Part shown: piece by piece, positions 54,725-63,816 of the stretch
How positions within the stretch are numbered: the stretch's first letter is position 1
Layout: every line of letters begins with the position of its first letter
Assembly (NCBI GenBank): GCA_035270785.1
Contig: DATESN010000031.1
Coordinates: 1-64,000, forward strand
Direction: 5' to 3'
Source: DATESN01 sp035270785
Lineage (GTDB): Bacteria; Bacillota; Clostridia; Lachnospirales; Lachnospiraceae
DNA: 64,000 bases
Notes under the pieces: model-generated
What the model saw: only the letters and a program-made list of their open reading frames with translations
What the model was told of the DNA's origin: nothing
Databases searched by the model: none
Translations under genes and position numbers: made by a program

Positions 54725-56089
54725 ATGATCCTAAACCGTGAAATGGAACTTGCATATTTGTATCAGTGCTATGAAAAAGCAGGCAGTCAACTAGTCGTTG
54801 TATATGGCCAAAAAAATATTGGTAAAAAGATGTTACTTAAGGAATTCACTTCCAATAAGCCTAATTATTATTTTAAAGCGTGCGCTAGCACCGAGAGACA
54901 GCAACAATATTTATGGGCCAATGAATTAAGAATGGATGGAAAAGAGATTCAAGAGTATCCTTCTTATCATGAGATTTTTTCAATGATGAATAATATAAAT
55001 TCCCAAAAATTCATTTATATCATTGATGATTTTAGTTATCTAACAAAAACCAACCAAAGTTTTATGAATGATATCATTAAACTATTACATAATGATGAAT
55101 CAAAAAAAGAAGTCCTTGTGATTTTATGTAGTTCTTCTGTTGGTTTTGTTGAAAATAATATGGTTTCAATCATTGGAAAAGCCGCATTTGAAATATCTGG
55201 GTTTTTAAAAATAAAAGAATTAGGATATTTTGATATTCTCTCTTATTATACAAACTATAGTAAGCAAGAATGTCTTCAAGTTTATTCCATTCTTGGCGGT
55301 GTTCCAGGGTTATGGAATTATTTTGATGATTCTATTTCAGTAAAGAAAAATATTTGTTTGAAAATACTGCAAGCAGGATCCGCCCTACAGGACGAAGGAA
55401 GTAGAATCATTAAAGACGAACTTCGTGAATTAAGTGTATATTCAACAATATTGTCGACAATAGCTGGTGGAAAACACAAATTAAATGATCTATATATTCA
55501 TACAAGTTTTTCCCGTGCTAAAATAAGCGTATATTTAAAAAACTTAATGGAGTTAGAAATTATTGAAAAGGTGAATTCATTTGAAACACCGGCAAGAGAA
55601 AACACACAAAAAGGTCTTTATAGGATAGCAAATCATGTTGTTAATTTTTATTTTTGCTATATCTATCCACATGTAAGTAAGCTAAATCAAATTGGGGTAG
55701 AGGAATTTTATGAAAGATTTATTAGCAAACAATTAAATCAGTATGTTTCCAATTATTTTGAAAAAGTTTGTATGCAATATATGGAGAAACAAAATAACGA
55801 AGGTGCATTACCTATTAAATTTATAAAAAATGGAGAATGGGTTGGTAAGGTAGGCACAATTCCTATTATAGCAGAAAATGAAATGGGAGAATTCATCATT
55901 GGAATTTGTAATTACGAAAGTAAGACCATGCCTTATGATGATTATGAATGGTTATTATTTTGTGCTTCAAAAGCAAAAATGGAAGCCACATATTTCTATT
56001 TATTTACAGTGAATGGATTTGATAAAATGATACTTCAAGAGGCTAGTAGTAATACTAACTTGAAAATAGTTCTTTTGGATGATTTCTAA
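54725..56089 (+). CDS. P-loop ATPase with DUF234-type C-terminus
   Basis: A 454-residue STAND-like ATPase of the archaeal-ATPase/DUF234 group. The P-loop region reads VVYGQKNIGKKMLLKEF (Lys where Thr/Ser is usual after GK), Walker B is FIYIIDDFSYL, followed by a winged-helix region and a nuclease-like C-terminal domain (KVGTIPIIAENE). Function in bacteria is unestablished. ATG 54725 has TTGGAGG upstream; the TTG at 54698 precedes it and is rejected. Confidence 0.82.
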   Translation: MILNREMELAYLYQCYEKAGSQLVVVYGQKNIGKKMLLKEFTSNKPNYYFKACASTERQQQYLWANELRMDGKEIQEYPSYHEIFSMMNNINSQKFIYIIDDFSYLTKTNQSFMNDIIKLLHNDESKKEVLVILCSSSVGFVENNMVSIIGKAAFEISGFLKIKELGYFDILSYYTNYSKQECLQVYSILGGVPGLWNYFDDSISVKKNICLKILQAGSALQDEGSRIIKDELRELSVYSTILSTIAGGKHKLNDLYIHTSFSRAKISVYLKNLMELEIIEKVNSFETPARENTQKGLYRIANHVVNFYFCYIYPHVSKLNQIGVEEFYERFISKQLNQYVSNYFEKVCMQYMEKQNNEGALPIKFIKNGEWVGKVGTIPIIAENEMGEFIIGICNYESKTMPYDDYEWLLFCASKAKMEATYFYLFTVNGFDKMILQEASSNTNLKIVLLDDF

Positions 56090-56114
56090 AAAAATAAGTA
56101 GAATGGAAATGAGA

Positions 56115-58172
56115 ATGGGTAAAAAATTATTTATTGCAGAAAAACCAAGTGTTGCAAAGGAATTTGCAAAAGCTTTAAAATTAAAAACCAATAATTATGA
56201 TGGGTATATGGAATCAGAAGGATGCGTAATTACCTGGTGTGTTGGACATTTAGTTACCATGAGTTATCCAGACGTTTATGATGAAAAATATAAAAGATGG
56301 ACATTAGCAACTATCCCGTTCATTCCATCTGTCTATAAATATGAAGTTATTGATAGTGTTAAAAAACAGTACAATACGGTGAGTAAATTATTAAATAGGG
56401 AGGATGTGGATACGATTTATGTATGCACTGATTCCGGGCGTGAAGGGGAGTACATTTATCGATTAGTAGAAGCAAAAGCTAATGTTTCAGGAAAAATTCG
56501 TAAAAGAGTATGGATTGATTCCCAAACAGAAGAGGAAATATTACGAGGAATTAAGGAAGCAAAAGATTTATCGGAGTATGATAATATTTGTAAGGCAGCT
56601 TATTTACGAGCAAAAGAAGATTACTTGATGGGAATTAATTTTTCTAGAGTTTTAACATTAAAATACGGGCAATCTATTAAAAATTACTTAAATTCTGACA
56701 AAGGTGTTGTTTCGGTTGGTAGAGTAATGACCTGCGTTTTAGGAATGATTGTAAAACGTGAACGGGAAGTAAGAAGCTTTGATAAAACACCTTTTTATAG
56801 AGTTTTAGGCAAATTTATCTTAGGAGAAAGTGAATTTGACGGTGAATGGAGAACGACAGAGCATTCACGCTATTACAACTCCCCTTTTTTATATAAAGAA
56901 AATGGATTCAAAGATGAAAATCATGGAAAAGAACTTGTTCAATATTTATCAGAAATACCAATGGCTGATTCCATTATAAAGAATGTAGAAAAAAAGAAAG
57001 AAGTGAAAAATCCACCTCTTCTTTATAACCTTGCAGAACTGCAAAATGATTGCTCGAAATTATTTAAAATTAGTCCCGATGAGACACTTCGCTATGTTCA
57101 AGAGATGTATGAAAAGAAAATGGTTACCTATCCTAGAACCGATGCAAGGGTTTTATCAACGGCCGTTTCAAAGGAAATATTTAAAAACTTAAATGGACTA
57201 AAAAATTATGCTCTTGTGTCAGAATATGTGGATGAAGTTTTACAAATGGGTAGTTATAAGTCTATCGCAAAAACAAGATATGTAAATGATAGCCAAATCA
57301 CAGATCATTATGCAATAATACCGACTGGGCAAGGACTTGGTTCTTTAAATTCCTTAAATCCTATTGCTACTCATATTTATGAAATTATAGTAAGAAGGTT
57401 TTTATGTATCTTTTATCCTGCATCAATCTATCAAAAAATCAACTTAGTAATCTCTATAAAGGAGGAATGTTTTTTTTCAACATTTAAGGTTTTGGTGGAC
57501 GAAGGGTATCAAAAAGCAAATAAATTTTCCTTTATTAAGAAAACAAACATCCCTAAAAAAGAGCTTTCTTCTCAAAAAGAGGATAAGAGTTCCAAAAATA
57601 GTGCTGATAATCAAGAAATTAAAGAGGATGAACCCGGATTTGATCACAACTTTTTCGAACAATTAAGTAAATTGAAGAAAGGTCAAGTGATTCCCTTCAT
57701 AGAATTTATGATTAAAGAAGGGGAAACGTCTCCTCCAAAACGTTATTCTTCTGGATCTATTATTTTAACTATGGAAAATGCAGGTCAGTTCATTGAAGAT
57801 GAAGAGCTTCGTGTACAAATGAAAGGAAGTGGAATTGGAACTTCCGCTACAAGAGCAGAAATACTTAAAAAACTTGTACATATTAACTATTTGGCATTAA
57901 ATAAAAAAACCCAAATTATTACGCCAACATTAATGGGAGAAGTAATTTATGATGTAGTTGATAATTCCATCAAATCCCTGCTTGACCCATCTTTAACAGC
58001 AAGTTGGGAAAAAGGACTAGATAAAGTTGCATGTGGTGAGATTACCAATGAAGAGTATATGGTAAAACTAGATGGTTTTGTAAGAAGAAGAACGAATGCA
58101 GTAAAACAATTAAACAATCAAGGGTACTTATACTCTAAATTTGATCAAGCAAAAGTTTATTATAAAAAATAA
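56115..58172 (+). CDS. type IA DNA topoisomerase (TopB/topoisomerase III-like)
   Basis: Relaxes and decatenates DNA by single-strand passage. TOPRIM start KLFIAEKPSVAKEFAKALK, metal motif CTDSGREGEYIYR, and the active-site Tyr in MVTYPRTDARVLS (about residue 340). 685 residues. A charged low-complexity insert (about 490-520, KKELSSQKEDKSSKNS) and the absence of C-terminal zinc fingers fit TopB. I choose ATG 56115 (MGKKLFIAEK); earlier in-frame ATGs at 56103 and 56109 add only a few residues. Confidence 0.92.
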   Translation: MGKKLFIAEKPSVAKEFAKALKLKTNNYDGYMESEGCVITWCVGHLVTMSYPDVYDEKYKRWTLATIPFIPSVYKYEVIDSVKKQYNTVSKLLNREDVDTIYVCTDSGREGEYIYRLVEAKANVSGKIRKRVWIDSQTEEEILRGIKEAKDLSEYDNICKAAYLRAKEDYLMGINFSRVLTLKYGQSIKNYLNSDKGVVSVGRVMTCVLGMIVKREREVRSFDKTPFYRVLGKFILGESEFDGEWRTTEHSRYYNSPFLYKENGFKDENHGKELVQYLSEIPMADSIIKNVEKKKEVKNPPLLYNLAELQNDCSKLFKISPDETLRYVQEMYEKKMVTYPRTDARVLSTAVSKEIFKNLNGLKNYALVSEYVDEVLQMGSYKSIAKTRYVNDSQITDHYAIIPTGQGLGSLNSLNPIATHIYEIIVRRFLCIFYPASIYQKINLVISIKEECFFSTFKVLVDEGYQKANKFSFIKKTNIPKKELSSQKEDKSSKNSADNQEIKEDEPGFDHNFFEQLSKLKKGQVIPFIEFMIKEGETSPPKRYSSGSIILTMENAGQFIEDEELRVQMKGSGIGTSATRAEILKKLVHINYLALNKKTQIITPTLMGEVIYDVVDNSIKSLLDPSLTASWEKGLDKVACGEITNEEYMVKLDGFVRRRTNAVKQLNNQGYLYSKFDQAKVYYKK

Positions 58173-58209
58173 AATGAATGCATGAAAATCATGCTGATTG
58201 GAGTCGTTT

Positions 58210-58881
58210 ATGCAAGGAGCTATGGTAGAAAGTTTATATAATTTAGAGGAAACAATTGCAAAAGATTTCTTTTGTGGAGTCACCTATCCATGGGAATTAC
58301 TTCCTAAAATAAGCGAATATATTATGACACTTGGAAATAGTTTGGATAAAAATAAATTTAATAAAATTGGTGATAATGTTTGGATTTCTAAAACTGCCAT
58401 TATTTTTCCTAGTGCATATATTCATGGTCCAGCAATTATTGATGAAGAAGCAGAGATTAGGCATTGTGCTTTTATCCGTGGAAATGCGATAATAGGAAAA
58501 GGCGCTGTTGTTGGCAATTCTACAGAGCTAAAGAATGTCATTTTATTTAATAAGGTTCAAGTTCCACATTATAATTATGTGGGTGATAGTATTTTAGGAT
58601 ATAAGGCACATATGGGTGCGGGTTCCATCACATCTAATGTTAAGAGTGATAAAACATTAGTAATGGTACGGTCGTGTGATGAAATAATAGGTACGGGAAT
58701 TAAAAAGTTTGGTGCAATGATTGGTGATGAAGTAGAAGTGGGTTGCAGTAGTGTGTTGAATCCAGGGACTGTCATTGGTCGAAATTCAGACATTTATCCT
58801 TTGTCTAGTGTAAGGGGATTTATACCAGAGAATAGTATTTTTAAGGATCAGGGAAATATAGTCACTAAAAGTAAATTGTAA
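58210..58881 (+). CDS. left-handed beta-helix acyltransferase-like protein (GlmU C-terminal type)
   Basis: A 223-residue protein of hexapeptide-repeat fold (repeats such as IIGKGAVVGNS, VEVGCSSVLNPGTVIG), like the acetyltransferase half of GlmU and related UDP-sugar pyrophosphorylase-like proteins, without a nucleotidyltransferase domain. HMGAGSITSNVKSD holds the typical loop of the family. ATG 58210 follows GGAG by 6 nt; the TTG at 58198 is upstream of it. The acyl acceptor is unknown. Confidence 0.8.
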   Translation: MQGAMVESLYNLEETIAKDFFCGVTYPWELLPKISEYIMTLGNSLDKNKFNKIGDNVWISKTAIIFPSAYIHGPAIIDEEAEIRHCAFIRGNAIIGKGAVVGNSTELKNVILFNKVQVPHYNYVGDSILGYKAHMGAGSITSNVKSDKTLVMVRSCDEIIGTGIKKFGAMIGDEVEVGCSSVLNPGTVIGRNSDIYPLSSVRGFIPENSIFKDQGNIVTKSKL

Positions 58882-58903
58882 AAGTTATAAGAAGGAGCGA
58901 AGC

Positions 58904-61117
58904 ATGGACAAAGAAATGAACCTTGAACAATTATTTTCGATGATTGAAAATTTAATAAGTGGCGTTGGTGTATTTGAATATGATAAAAAAGACTTTAAGC
59001 CGTTATATATTAATGATGGTTTTTTTCGCATGCTTGGCTATTCAAAAGTGGAGGGAATGAAATATTTACTAAAGTTTCAACAAAGTATTATTATTGAAGA
59101 CCGGGAAATCTTTAATCAAGGAATCAAAGATATTTTAAAAGATGATGGATCCATTGAATTTGAATTTCGAACGGTAACAGCGAGTGGTGGTTTGAGATGG
59201 CTCCAGGTTCGTGGAAATCTTTATTCGAGAACAAAAGATAAATATATATTAATTGGAATTATATTAGATTCATCCGAACGAAAAGAAATGGAAGAAGAAT
59301 TAAAGCTTCAAGCAGAACGCCTTAATATACTTTCTGAATCAGAAGGAGAACAAATATTTGATTATAATGCGAAGACAGATGTCTTAACCATTAAAGCTTC
59401 TTTTAAAAGAGGTTTTAATAAAGATGTTCTTTATCACGACTATATAGAAAAGTTTGATGAATCACCATTTTATAAAGAGGATGTTGCAAATTACTTAAAT
59501 GTTTTAAAGGGGGCATTACTTTCTCCCAAAAGAGATAGTGTTCAATTTAGAACAACTCTTTTTGATAAGGATTATAAATGGTATGAAGTTAATATAACAA
59601 GTATTGCTGATAATGAAGGTTATGTAACAAGAATGGTTGGTAGATTAACCAATATTCATGAAAAGAAATTAAAAGAGTTAGCGTTAGAAGTGAAGGCTGA
59701 AAAGGATGGGTTAACTGGACTATACAATAAATTGGCTACGACTCAATTGATTCAAGAAGAACTTTCCAATGAATCTGATGCTACAAAACTTCATGCTTTA
59801 ATGATTATTGACTTAGATAATTTTAAAGGAGTTAATGATAATTTAGGTCATGCGGTGGGTGATGAAATCTTAATAGAATCTGCCCAAAAAATGATGACAA
59901 CCTTTAAAGGAAGTGATATTATTGGGCGAATCGGTGGAGATGAATTTGTTGTATTTATGAAAGATATACATACTATTTCAAATACCGATATCTTAGCTAC
60001 AAAGATTTGCCATGAATTTGACAGATACCTCCCAGGGCCTTGTGGAGATATTCATACATCAAGCAGTATTGGTATAGCAATTTTCCCATATCACGGTTTG
60101 ACCTATGAAGAACTCTTTGAAAAAGCGGATAAGGCACTCTATACGGCAAAGGCAAAAGGAAAAAATGGATATCGTATTTTTGATGCAGCGGCAACCATTA
60201 CATACCATACATCCAAAAGAAATTCTCCCTATCGAACAGATGGAAAAATAGTGGTTTCTAGAAAGTTAGAAGATCTTATTATGCAAATATTATTTGAAGA
60301 TAAGATAAAAGAATCGTCCATTACATCCATTCTCGAATTAATGACGATGCATTATAATATGCAAAGAGCGGTTGCGTATGTAGAAACAATTCCAGAAATA
60401 GAAAATGAATTTTATCAATTTTCAAAGATGGGATATGAGATTCCTATTTCAAAAGAAGCATATTTGCCTAAAAAGATGCGGGTTGCAAAACTATTATTTA
60501 AACATTTCAAACAATTATCTATCATACATGTAACAGACGAAACATTGCCATTAGATATTCGTAACTTACTGTTAGAAGAAGAAATTGGTTCTTTAATATA
60601 TTTTCCTATGATGGAGCGCGGAATAGATAAGGGAGCATTATTTTTTGAAAACCATATTTCCGCAGATTATCAACCGAAAGAGGAAGAACTGCAAGAAATG
60701 CGTTGTGTATTTCGTTTATTAAATGCATATATATTACAACTGGGGATTTTAGAAAGTCCGCAAGATAGCGTAACGTTAATAGAAATGTTAGATAATTATG
60801 ATAGCTATGTCTATGTAGTGGATGCAAATACTTACAAACTATCTTTTTTTAACAAGAAAGTAGTGCTGAATACACCTAATATTCACATTGGTGACTTATG
60901 CTATAAAGCTATTAAAAATAGAGAGACACCTTGTGAAGATTGTGTATTGCATGGAATGATGAGGGATAATTCGCATTCTTCCTTCACTGCCAACTATTAT
61001 ATAGATTCTTTAAAGATATGGACTAAAAATAATCTCTCGTGGTTGGAATGTACGGAAAATAATTCTCTTTGTCTTATGAATTGTATTGATGTTTCAGAAT
61101 ATTTATTAAATAAATAG
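58904..61117 (+). CDS. PAS-PAS-GGDEF protein with C-terminal sensor region
   Basis: Likely diguanylate cyclase, 737 residues, cytoplasmic. PAS1 (about 10-130), PAS2 (about 140-260), then GGDEF (about 270-425) with the intact signature RIGGDEFVVFM and DLDNFKGVNDNLGHAVGDE. About 310 further residues follow, including a GAF-like region and a Cys-containing segment (ETPCEDCVLHG) near 670. AAGGAG before the ATG. It is 22 nt after the acyltransferase-like gene. Confidence 0.88.
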   Translation: MDKEMNLEQLFSMIENLISGVGVFEYDKKDFKPLYINDGFFRMLGYSKVEGMKYLLKFQQSIIIEDREIFNQGIKDILKDDGSIEFEFRTVTASGGLRWLQVRGNLYSRTKDKYILIGIILDSSERKEMEEELKLQAERLNILSESEGEQIFDYNAKTDVLTIKASFKRGFNKDVLYHDYIEKFDESPFYKEDVANYLNVLKGALLSPKRDSVQFRTTLFDKDYKWYEVNITSIADNEGYVTRMVGRLTNIHEKKLKELALEVKAEKDGLTGLYNKLATTQLIQEELSNESDATKLHALMIIDLDNFKGVNDNLGHAVGDEILIESAQKMMTTFKGSDIIGRIGGDEFVVFMKDIHTISNTDILATKICHEFDRYLPGPCGDIHTSSSIGIAIFPYHGLTYEELFEKADKALYTAKAKGKNGYRIFDAAATITYHTSKRNSPYRTDGKIVVSRKLEDLIMQILFEDKIKESSITSILELMTMHYNMQRAVAYVETIPEIENEFYQFSKMGYEIPISKEAYLPKKMRVAKLLFKHFKQLSIIHVTDETLPLDIRNLLLEEEIGSLIYFPMMERGIDKGALFFENHISADYQPKEEELQEMRCVFRLLNAYILQLGILESPQDSVTLIEMLDNYDSYVYVVDANTYKLSFFNKKVVLNTPNIHIGDLCYKAIKNRETPCEDCVLHGMMRDNSHSSFTANYYIDSLKIWTKNNLSWLECTENNSLCLMNCIDVSEYLLNK

Positions 61118-61277
61118 CAGATAGTAAGTAATTTCGAATATTATCTCAAAAACGAATGTACTTAAAAAAGAACTAGATTTTTATCGCATTATATGGCAAA
61201 ATAGAAATTGCGGTTATAACAAAGTATTTATATTTTTTTGTTACCAAATATAATGATCTACTGAAAGGAGTTTTTAC

Positions 61278-61970
61278 ATGATTTATTCACACGAAGTACA
61301 AGAAATGTGTATAGTAGCACAAGGCGTTAAGCACGGCTGTGCACCAATCCCAGAAGAAGCAAAATGGGTAAAAGCAAAAGAAGTTAAAGATATTTCTGGT
61401 TTAACACATGGTGTTGGCTGGTGCGCACCTCAACAAGGTGCTTGTAAGTTAACACTTAACGTTAAAGAGGGTATTGTTCAAGAAGCATTAATAGAAACAA
61501 TTGGTTGTTCTGGAATGACACATTCAGCTGCCATGGCTGCTGAAATTTTACCAGGAAGAACCCTTTTGGAAGCATTAAACACAGATTTAGTTTGTGATGC
61601 TATCAATACAGCAATGAGAGAACTTTTCTTACAAATCGTTTACGGACGTACTCAAAGTGCTTTCTCAGAAGACGGACTTCCCATTGGAGCTGGTCTTGAA
61701 GATTTGGGTAAAGGTCTTAGATCTCAAGTTGGTACAATGTATGGTACACTTGAAAAAGGTCCTAGATACCTTGAAATGGCTGAAGGATATGTCACTGGCA
61801 TTGCTTTAGATGAAGAAAACAACATTATCGGTTATCAATTTGTAAGTCTTGGAAAAATGACTGATTTTATTAAAAAAGGTGATGATGCTAATACCGCTTG
61901 GGAAAAAGCGAAAGGCCAATATGGACGTGTGGCAGATGCAGTTAAAATCATCGACCCACGACAAGAATAA
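61278..61970 (+). CDS. NifU-like iron-sulfur scaffold protein (partner of GGGtGRT protein)
   Basis: A 230-residue protein related to the NifU/IscU scaffold family: HGVGWCAPQQGACKL, IETIGCSGMTHSAAMAAEIL and later DDANTAWEKAKGQYG. Three Cys positions could hold or transfer an Fe-S cluster. It is followed 19 nt later by a GGGtGRT gene; the pair recurs in anaerobic Firmicutes and is uncharacterised. AAGGAG precedes the ATG. The region 61118-61277 shows no gene. Confidence 0.88.
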   Translation: MIYSHEVQEMCIVAQGVKHGCAPIPEEAKWVKAKEVKDISGLTHGVGWCAPQQGACKLTLNVKEGIVQEALIETIGCSGMTHSAAMAAEILPGRTLLEALNTDLVCDAINTAMRELFLQIVYGRTQSAFSEDGLPIGAGLEDLGKGLRSQVGTMYGTLEKGPRYLEMAEGYVTGIALDEENNIIGYQFVSLGKMTDFIKKGDDANTAWEKAKGQYGRVADAVKIIDPRQE

Positions 61971-61989
61971 TACAAGGAGGAAATGAACA

Positions 61990-63000
61990 ATGGCATTATT
62001 TGAATCATATGAAAGACGTATTAAACAAATTAATGAAGTATTAAATAGCTATGGAATTTCTTCCATTGAAGAAGCAGAAAAGATTACGAAGGACGCTGGT
62101 CTTGATGTTTATACTCAAGTGGAATCTATTCAAACTATTTGTTTTGAAAATGCAAAATGGGCATACATAGTTGGTGCGGCAATTGCAATTAAAAAGGGAT
62201 GTAGAAAAGCATCTGATGCAGCGGCAGCAATTGGTGAAGGACTTCAATCATTTTGTATTCCAGGTTCTGTAGCAGATCAACGTAAGGTTGGACTAGGACA
62301 TGGTAATCTTGGAAAGATGTTACTTGAAGAAGAAACAGAATGTTTTGCCTTCTTAGCAGGTCATGAATCATTTGCAGCAGCTGAAGGTGCTATTGGTATC
62401 GCAGAAAAAGCAAACAAAGTTCGTAAAAACCCATTAAGAGTAATCTTAAATGGTCTAGGAAAAGATGCTGCTCAAGTAATCTCAAGAATTAACGGATTTA
62501 CATTCGTTGAAACAGATATGGATTACTATTCAGGAGAAGTAAAAGAAGTATTCAGAAAATCTTATTCAGAAGGACTTAGAGCGAAAGTAAATTGTTATGG
62601 AGCAAACGATGTTACAGAAGGTGTTGCTATCATGCATAAAGAAAAGGTTGATGTATCGATTACAGGTAATTCAACAAACCCAACTAGATTTCAACATCCT
62701 GTTGCTGGAACCTATAAAAAAGAATGTATTGAGCAAGGAAAAAAATATTTTTCAGTTGCTTCAGGTGGTGGTACAGGCCGTACACTTCATCCAGATAACA
62801 TGGGTGCAGGTCCAGCTTCTTATGGTATGACAGATACCATGGGACGTATGCATTCAGACGCTCAATTTGCTGGGTCTTCATCCGTTCCAGCACATGTTGA
62901 AATGATGGGTCTTATCGGCGCTGGTAACAATCCAATGGTTGGTATGACAGTAGCGGTTGCTGTTTCTATTGAAGAAGCATCTATTGCTGGTAAATTCTAA
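61990..63000 (+). CDS. GGGtGRT protein
   Basis: A 336-residue protein named for the motif SGGGTGRTLHPDNMG (about residue 255), glycine-rich with several invariant Cys (QTICFENAKWAYIVG, KKGCRK, ECFAFLAGHE). No catalytic function is known; the nearly invariant pairing with the NifU-like gene suggests a cluster-loaded partner. AGGAGG precedes the ATG. A terminator follows. Confidence 0.9.
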   Translation: MALFESYERRIKQINEVLNSYGISSIEEAEKITKDAGLDVYTQVESIQTICFENAKWAYIVGAAIAIKKGCRKASDAAAAIGEGLQSFCIPGSVADQRKVGLGHGNLGKMLLEEETECFAFLAGHESFAAAEGAIGIAEKANKVRKNPLRVILNGLGKDAAQVISRINGFTFVETDMDYYSGEVKEVFRKSYSEGLRAKVNCYGANDVTEGVAIMHKEKVDVSITGNSTNPTRFQHPVAGTYKKECIEQGKKYFSVASGGGTGRTLHPDNMGAGPASYGMTDTMGRMHSDAQFAGSSSVPAHVEMMGLIGAGNNPMVGMTVAVAVSIEEASIAGKF

Positions 63001-63024
63001 ATATTAATAACATAAAATTATACA

Positions 63025-63057
63025 AAAAAAGAGACGTTATTATAATGTCTCTTTTTT
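63025..63057. terminator. terminator after the GGGtGRT gene
   Basis: AAAAAAGAGAC pairs with GTCTCTTTTTT over an 11-nt loop; T-runs on both strands also serve the convergent lipoprotein gene. Confidence 0.88.
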
Positions 63058-63092
63058 GCTATAATTTTTATTTTTAAAAGTCAATAAATTCA

Positions 63093-63596
63093 TTAGTCAC
63101 CCAATATATTATCCTCAACACTAAAGGAATCTTCCCCAATAGAATTGGTTGAGATCGTTTTTCCACATAAAAGTAATCCAATATATTGAACCTTTTCAAT
63201 GGCTTTGGCATAATACTGTGAAGCTTGATTAGCAAGGGGGGCATTATATTCATCATCTGCAAAAGCTTGGTGATATAAGGAAACAGCTGTAGTCATATAT
63301 TCACTTGCTTTATCCGCTAATATTTCGATATTAGCAAAATTACTTGGTACTGGTAAATCAGCCAATTTAATGAATTCTGAATCAATCTTATCAAAAGCAG
63401 ATAATAGTTCTACTGTAGCCGCAGAAGAGCTAGAATCAATATTATTTATAGTATCATTTATTTCATTGATGTTATAGCTAAATTCCTCTATTTCGGTTTT
63501 AAAAGTTTCTAGCGATTTATCTTTTTTTCCACAAGCAATCATATTGCAAGCTATTATTAGACAAAGGGCAGAAAAAAATATCTTTTTCATTTTCAT
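63093..63596 (-). CDS. putative lipoprotein of unknown function
   Basis: A 167-residue secreted protein. Signal peptide MKMKKIFFSALCLIIACNMI ends in ACG, the lipobox Cys near 22. The mature part is acidic and helical (coiled-coil-like ETFKTEIEEFSYNINEINDT), with no recognised domain. TGGAGG lies upstream of the ATG on the minus strand. Convergent with the GGGtGRT gene. Confidence 0.82.
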   Translation of the reverse strand: MKMKKIFFSALCLIIACNMIACGKKDKSLETFKTEIEEFSYNINEINDTINNIDSSSSAATVELLSAFDKIDSEFIKLADLPVPSNFANIEILADKASEYMTTAVSLYHQAFADDEYNAPLANQASQYYAKAIEKVQYIGLLLCGKTISTNSIGEDSFSVEDNILGD

Positions 63597-63729
63597 TCAT
63601 GCCTCCATAAGTATATTTTTATTTTACTAAATTAATTTAGCATAGAACAATGATAAAATCAAGGCAATCCAAAATATGGTAACTTAATACCATATCAAAA
63701 ATAAATGCATAACACATATTTTTTAGTAT

Positions 63730-63758
63730 TTGCCCTTATGGAAAAACAATGGTAAAAT
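63730..63758 (+). promoter_or_regulatory. putative promoter of the partial homocysteine methyltransferase gene
   Basis: TTGCCC (63730-63735) and TAAAAT (63753-63758), 17 bp apart. An inverted repeat ATATGGTA/TACCATAT (63674-63681 and 63688-63695) lies 35 bp upstream. No SAM or B12 riboswitch pattern was seen in 63597-63816. Confidence 0.45.
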
Positions 63759-63816
63759 ATAAAAACATATAAATTTGTGAATTAAGTGCATTCTAAAACA
63801 TGCTGAGGGGTAAAAA

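Noticed and set aside
63597..63816. SAM or cobalamin riboswitch before the methyltransferase gene
   Set aside because: Only an 8-bp inverted repeat and a plausible promoter were found; conserved riboswitch cores are absent.
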